Shown here piece by piece: positions 61,833-64,000 of a stretch of 64,000 nt of DNA. The DNA is from Breviolum minutum Mf 1.05b.01. Taxonomy: Eukaryota; Sar; Dinophyceae; Suessiales; Symbiodiniaceae. The stretch spans positions 1,839-65,838 of the forward strand of contig DF241653.1 in the NCBI GenBank assembly GCA_000507305.1. Direction: 5' to 3'. Position 1 is the first letter of the stretch; every line of letters starts with the position of its first letter. Below the pieces are notes generated by a model, which saw only the letters and a program-made list of their open reading frames with translations, had not been told where the DNA came from and did no database searches. The position numbers and the translations under genes are program-made.

Positions 61833-62446
61833 GTGAAAGATACAAGTGAAATTAGGTTTTTGACAAACATAACCATGTTGTTCAGCTGGAAAACATCAGT
61901 TCCACATACATAAATAAACGCACTATACCGACTATACCTGGATATTCCAAGGGGGGATGAATGCATGGTAAGCAACGGCCGTACACCATAACTTCGGGTT
62001 CAAACAACACCCTTTGGAAGATACTAGTATATACATACCAACAGGATATCATTTCCAGTAGTAACAGCTACTAACCTTCTGCTTTTTTTGTGTTCCTTGT
62101 CAAGTCACGTCTTGTTCCATCTGCGCATGAGATGCAAAGCCAAATCAAAGCTTAATTCAGTGAGCAGTGATCAACACCTTTGTTTACATTGCATTATACT
62201 GCTTGTTAAAATAGGGATCCTTATAATTGTTTATATAATATCATCCCTATATATATCTGGGTAGTAAAATTCCCTTTATACAACCTAAAAAACCAGGGGC
62301 CCTTTTTTCAGGACGCTCAAGTAGACAGTGGTTTTTACTGAAGTTGAGGCCTCGTGTCTGAACAAAGATTTGTTTTTGCTGGCAACGTTGAGTGTCTTTT
62401 AAAAAAGTGTCTTGAAATTTTCTCTTGTGTTTTGTGAAATACTGCC

Positions 62447-62520
62447 TAGTTGGTGGTTTCAACCCCTTTGAAAAATATTAGTAAAAATGGGAATCTTTTC
62501 CCCAAACAGTTGGTGTTTTC
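62447..62520. mobile_element. Truncated F3 element
   Basis: ctagttggtggtttcaaccc through gggaatcttttccccaaac, then unrelated sequence. Confidence 0.7.
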
Positions 62521-62745
62521 CCAGGAAGTCCAAGCCGACCGAACTTTGCCCATTGGTAATTAGCAGGGAATCCTGGATCCATGGATCATACAAAAGACCA
62601 GCCACTTTGTTTGGTCGGCTGGACTTCCAGGGTTTTGTGCAATACTGGCAATATGCAATGAAGATCGTTGAATTTGTGGATGTCCAGAGTTTACCAAATT
62701 GGTCTAAATCAATGGGGTTGGGCGGCTGGCTATCTTCTTTTGTTC
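62520..62745 (-). CDS. Coding island, strand uncertain
   Basis: The minus strand reads EDSQPPNPIDLDQFGKLWTS, TNSTIFIAYCQYCTKPWKSS, RPNKVAGLLYDPWIQDSLLI and TNGQSSVGLDFLGK. The plus strand reads GRLDFQGFVQYWQYAMKIVE, FVDVQSLPNWSKSMGLGGWL and SSFVQQIVGSVPSSKKNI before a stop. Both are plausible; the minus strand is favoured only by the general trend. Confidence 0.4.
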
Positions 62746-62894
62746 AGCAAATCGTGGGCAGTGTACCTAGTTCGAAAAAAAACATATGAATCTTTACACT
62801 CCTCCCGCATCTGATTTGATTTTATCATGCTTGCATTCCTGGATAGGCTCATAGCGGGCCCAAATGGCTGAGAATTGAAGCCCAAATACGTCCC

Positions 62895-63060
62895 AAAGAG
62901 GGCGTATTAGCCGAGCCGATCGTTAGAAATGGAGTGAAATGGGGGGGAAAACCCCCTATAACAACCCCCAATTACAGGGGTTATACCCCCTACTTATAGG
63001 GGTTAGTTATGGTTAGTTGTCACCCCATTTAGAACTCATGACGGGGCCCCATTTTGCTAT
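62895..63060. mobile_element. F4-type element with extra internal repeats
   Basis: gggcgtattagccgag, then attacaggggttatacccc and acttataggggttagttatg; right end catgacggggccccattttg. The core is a stack of mirrored ggggttat/ataacccc units. Confidence 0.5.
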
Positions 63061-63065
63061 CTCAC

Positions 63066-63190
63066 TTTGCAGCTTTTCGTTTTTTAATCCAATTTTCGAG
63101 GAGCACAAAAAACATCGATTCAGGGGAAAGCGGGGGGACTTTGGCTACATTGGTTTTGAAAGCGTAAAACACGGTAAAACTGTATAAAAA
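63066..63190 (-). CDS. Exon with consensus-like donor
   Basis: Reads VFYAFKTNVAKVPPLSPESM, FFVLLENWIKKRKAAK to the donor AAA|GTGAGA. A hydrophobic stretch upstream (FFMFFLYSFTVFYAF) could make it a membrane protein. Upper end not fixed. Confidence 0.45.
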
Positions 63191-63199
63191 GAACATGAA

Positions 63200-63600
63200 A
63201 AAAAACAACCAATGACTTTTCACCACAAAAACCCGGCGTTTTGAAGCCTGGTTAAAACAACCCACTCATCGCACCGATGGATGGAAAATCCATGAAACTT
63301 CTGGTAGCTCTTGGATTCGGTTGATGATCTTTTAAGGCGCCAAAATATGGGAAACAAAAATCATCGGAGCAGCCAATTTTTTCATCATGGAAAACTTAAC
63401 ATGGGTCCCACCCTTAGGTCACTTAGGGACGAAAGTTAAAAATAAACTTTTAGTGGGTTACAGCCTAGCAGCTGTCTAGTTGTCGGGGTGACTAGTGAAT
63501 CTGGTGCATGTAAAATCCCACTCAACACAAAGGAACTGAGGGAATAAGGCTAATCTAAGATGTGCCATGTTCAGTCTCATTAATTAAGCTCTGAAACGGG
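63200..63600. other. Stretch without supported features
   Basis: Mixed AT-rich sequence; no exon with splice support and no clear inverted-repeat element. Confidence 0.4.
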
Positions 63601-63606
63601 AGGGAG

Positions 63607-63690
63607 GTCATGATATATCACCTACCCAAACAATACACTGTACGGTAAAAAACTCCCTCAAAATGACCATACATGTGTGTGCGTCATTCT
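63607..63690. mobile_element. F12 fragment
   Basis: aggtcatgatatatcaccta and aaaactccctcaaaatgacc; the right end is lost. Confidence 0.45.
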
Positions 63691-63864
63691 TTCATCCCCC
63701 TCCTGGTTCCAATTTCATGATCCGTGGTATAGTTACGAACGAATATTGTACCTGGAACCACCAGTTCAACTGGTCTCAACGGAGGAGATTCCTTTTTGGG
63801 AGCCATCATGTTGAAGTTCCATGTTGTAGTTTTCAGGGGTGTATCATTTCGAACCTTTCACTAT

Positions 63865-63959
63865 TTGGTAGTTTCAACCCTTTTGAAAAATATGAGTCAA
63901 ATTGGATCATCTTCCCAGGTAGGGGTGAAAATATAAATGTTTGAAGTTTCACCACCTAG
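63865..63959. mobile_element. F3 element
   Basis: atttggtagtttcaaccctt to gaagtttcaccacctag. Confidence 0.8.
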
Positions 63960-64000
63960 TTCACCACATTTGGCACCTTCCCATTCATCCACCCTTCCGC

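Noticed and set aside
1-64000. CRISPR array
   Set aside because: The F3 copies are dispersed, inverted-repeat bearing and unevenly spaced; no regular direct repeats with unique spacers and no cas-like genes.
1-64000. rRNA or tRNA genes
   Set aside because: I saw no rRNA core sequence or convincing cloverleaf with a TTCRA loop. A tRNA scan would settle it.
1-64000. Reverse transcriptase, integrase or transposase genes driving the elements
   Set aside because: No YxDD, DDE or HUH pattern found in any frame long enough to trust. The enzymes must be encoded elsewhere.

Overview
The window looks like nuclear DNA of a eukaryotic microalga or protist, most probably a dinoflagellate or a close relative. 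It is about 42% GC and packed with short palindromic repeats. It has no operons and no long intact bacterial-style genes. Coding information appears as short, GC-richer exons of about 45 to 800 bases separated by AT-rich introns. Nearly every exon I can support lies on the minus strand, as expected for the one-directional gene arrays of dinoflagellates. The assignment is inference: I saw no rRNA, tRNA, spliced-leader or organelle marker that would fix it. Exons were called from an open frame, plausible amino-acid composition, flanking GT/AG splice sites and, where possible, phase agreement between neighbours. Most proteins are not recognisable.

The dominant content is a set of at least fifteen families of short inverted-repeat elements (about 90-160 bp, MITE-like), named F1 to F16 here (F13 not used). 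F3 (ends CTAGTTGGTGG) has about thirty copies. F1 (CTTGGAGGATCATCC), F2 (ACTGTTGATGG), F4 (TACAAGGTGGGCCC), F7-F12, F14 and F15 recur several times each. Many are nested in one another.

The most interesting signal is that several families appear to be introns themselves (introners). On the minus strand at 28523-30258, six successive exons join in one reading frame when an F3, an F2 and an F4 element are each removed at a GT near one end and an AG at the other. At two of these sites the retained target-site duplication plus terminal-repeat bases add 12 or 9 nucleotides, so the frame is kept. An exon at 51900-52047 is bounded exactly by F1 and F4.

Layout in order (minus strand unless stated): 1-1120 isolated exon fragments; 1774-2494 two exons ending in a stop; 3897-4737 a cysteine-containing protein in two exons; 7028-7262 one good exon; 7628-7757 a TTGG array; 8281-8755 an Ala/Pro-rich coding patch in three frames; 12-20 kb scattered exons; 21355-21567 a 42-bp tandem repeat; 21800-22258 a Gly/Lys/Gln-rich coding patch; 23-27.5 kb small exons; 28523-30258 the introner gene; 34946-35440 two strong exons; 37147-39265 a three-exon gene with one 800-base exon; 39994-40650 a gene whose first exon resembles the Q-motif end of a DEAD-box helicase; 42.9-58.5 kb about twenty-five small exons between many elements; 59.3-61 kb a dense element cluster; 61.5-63.2 kb three more exons.
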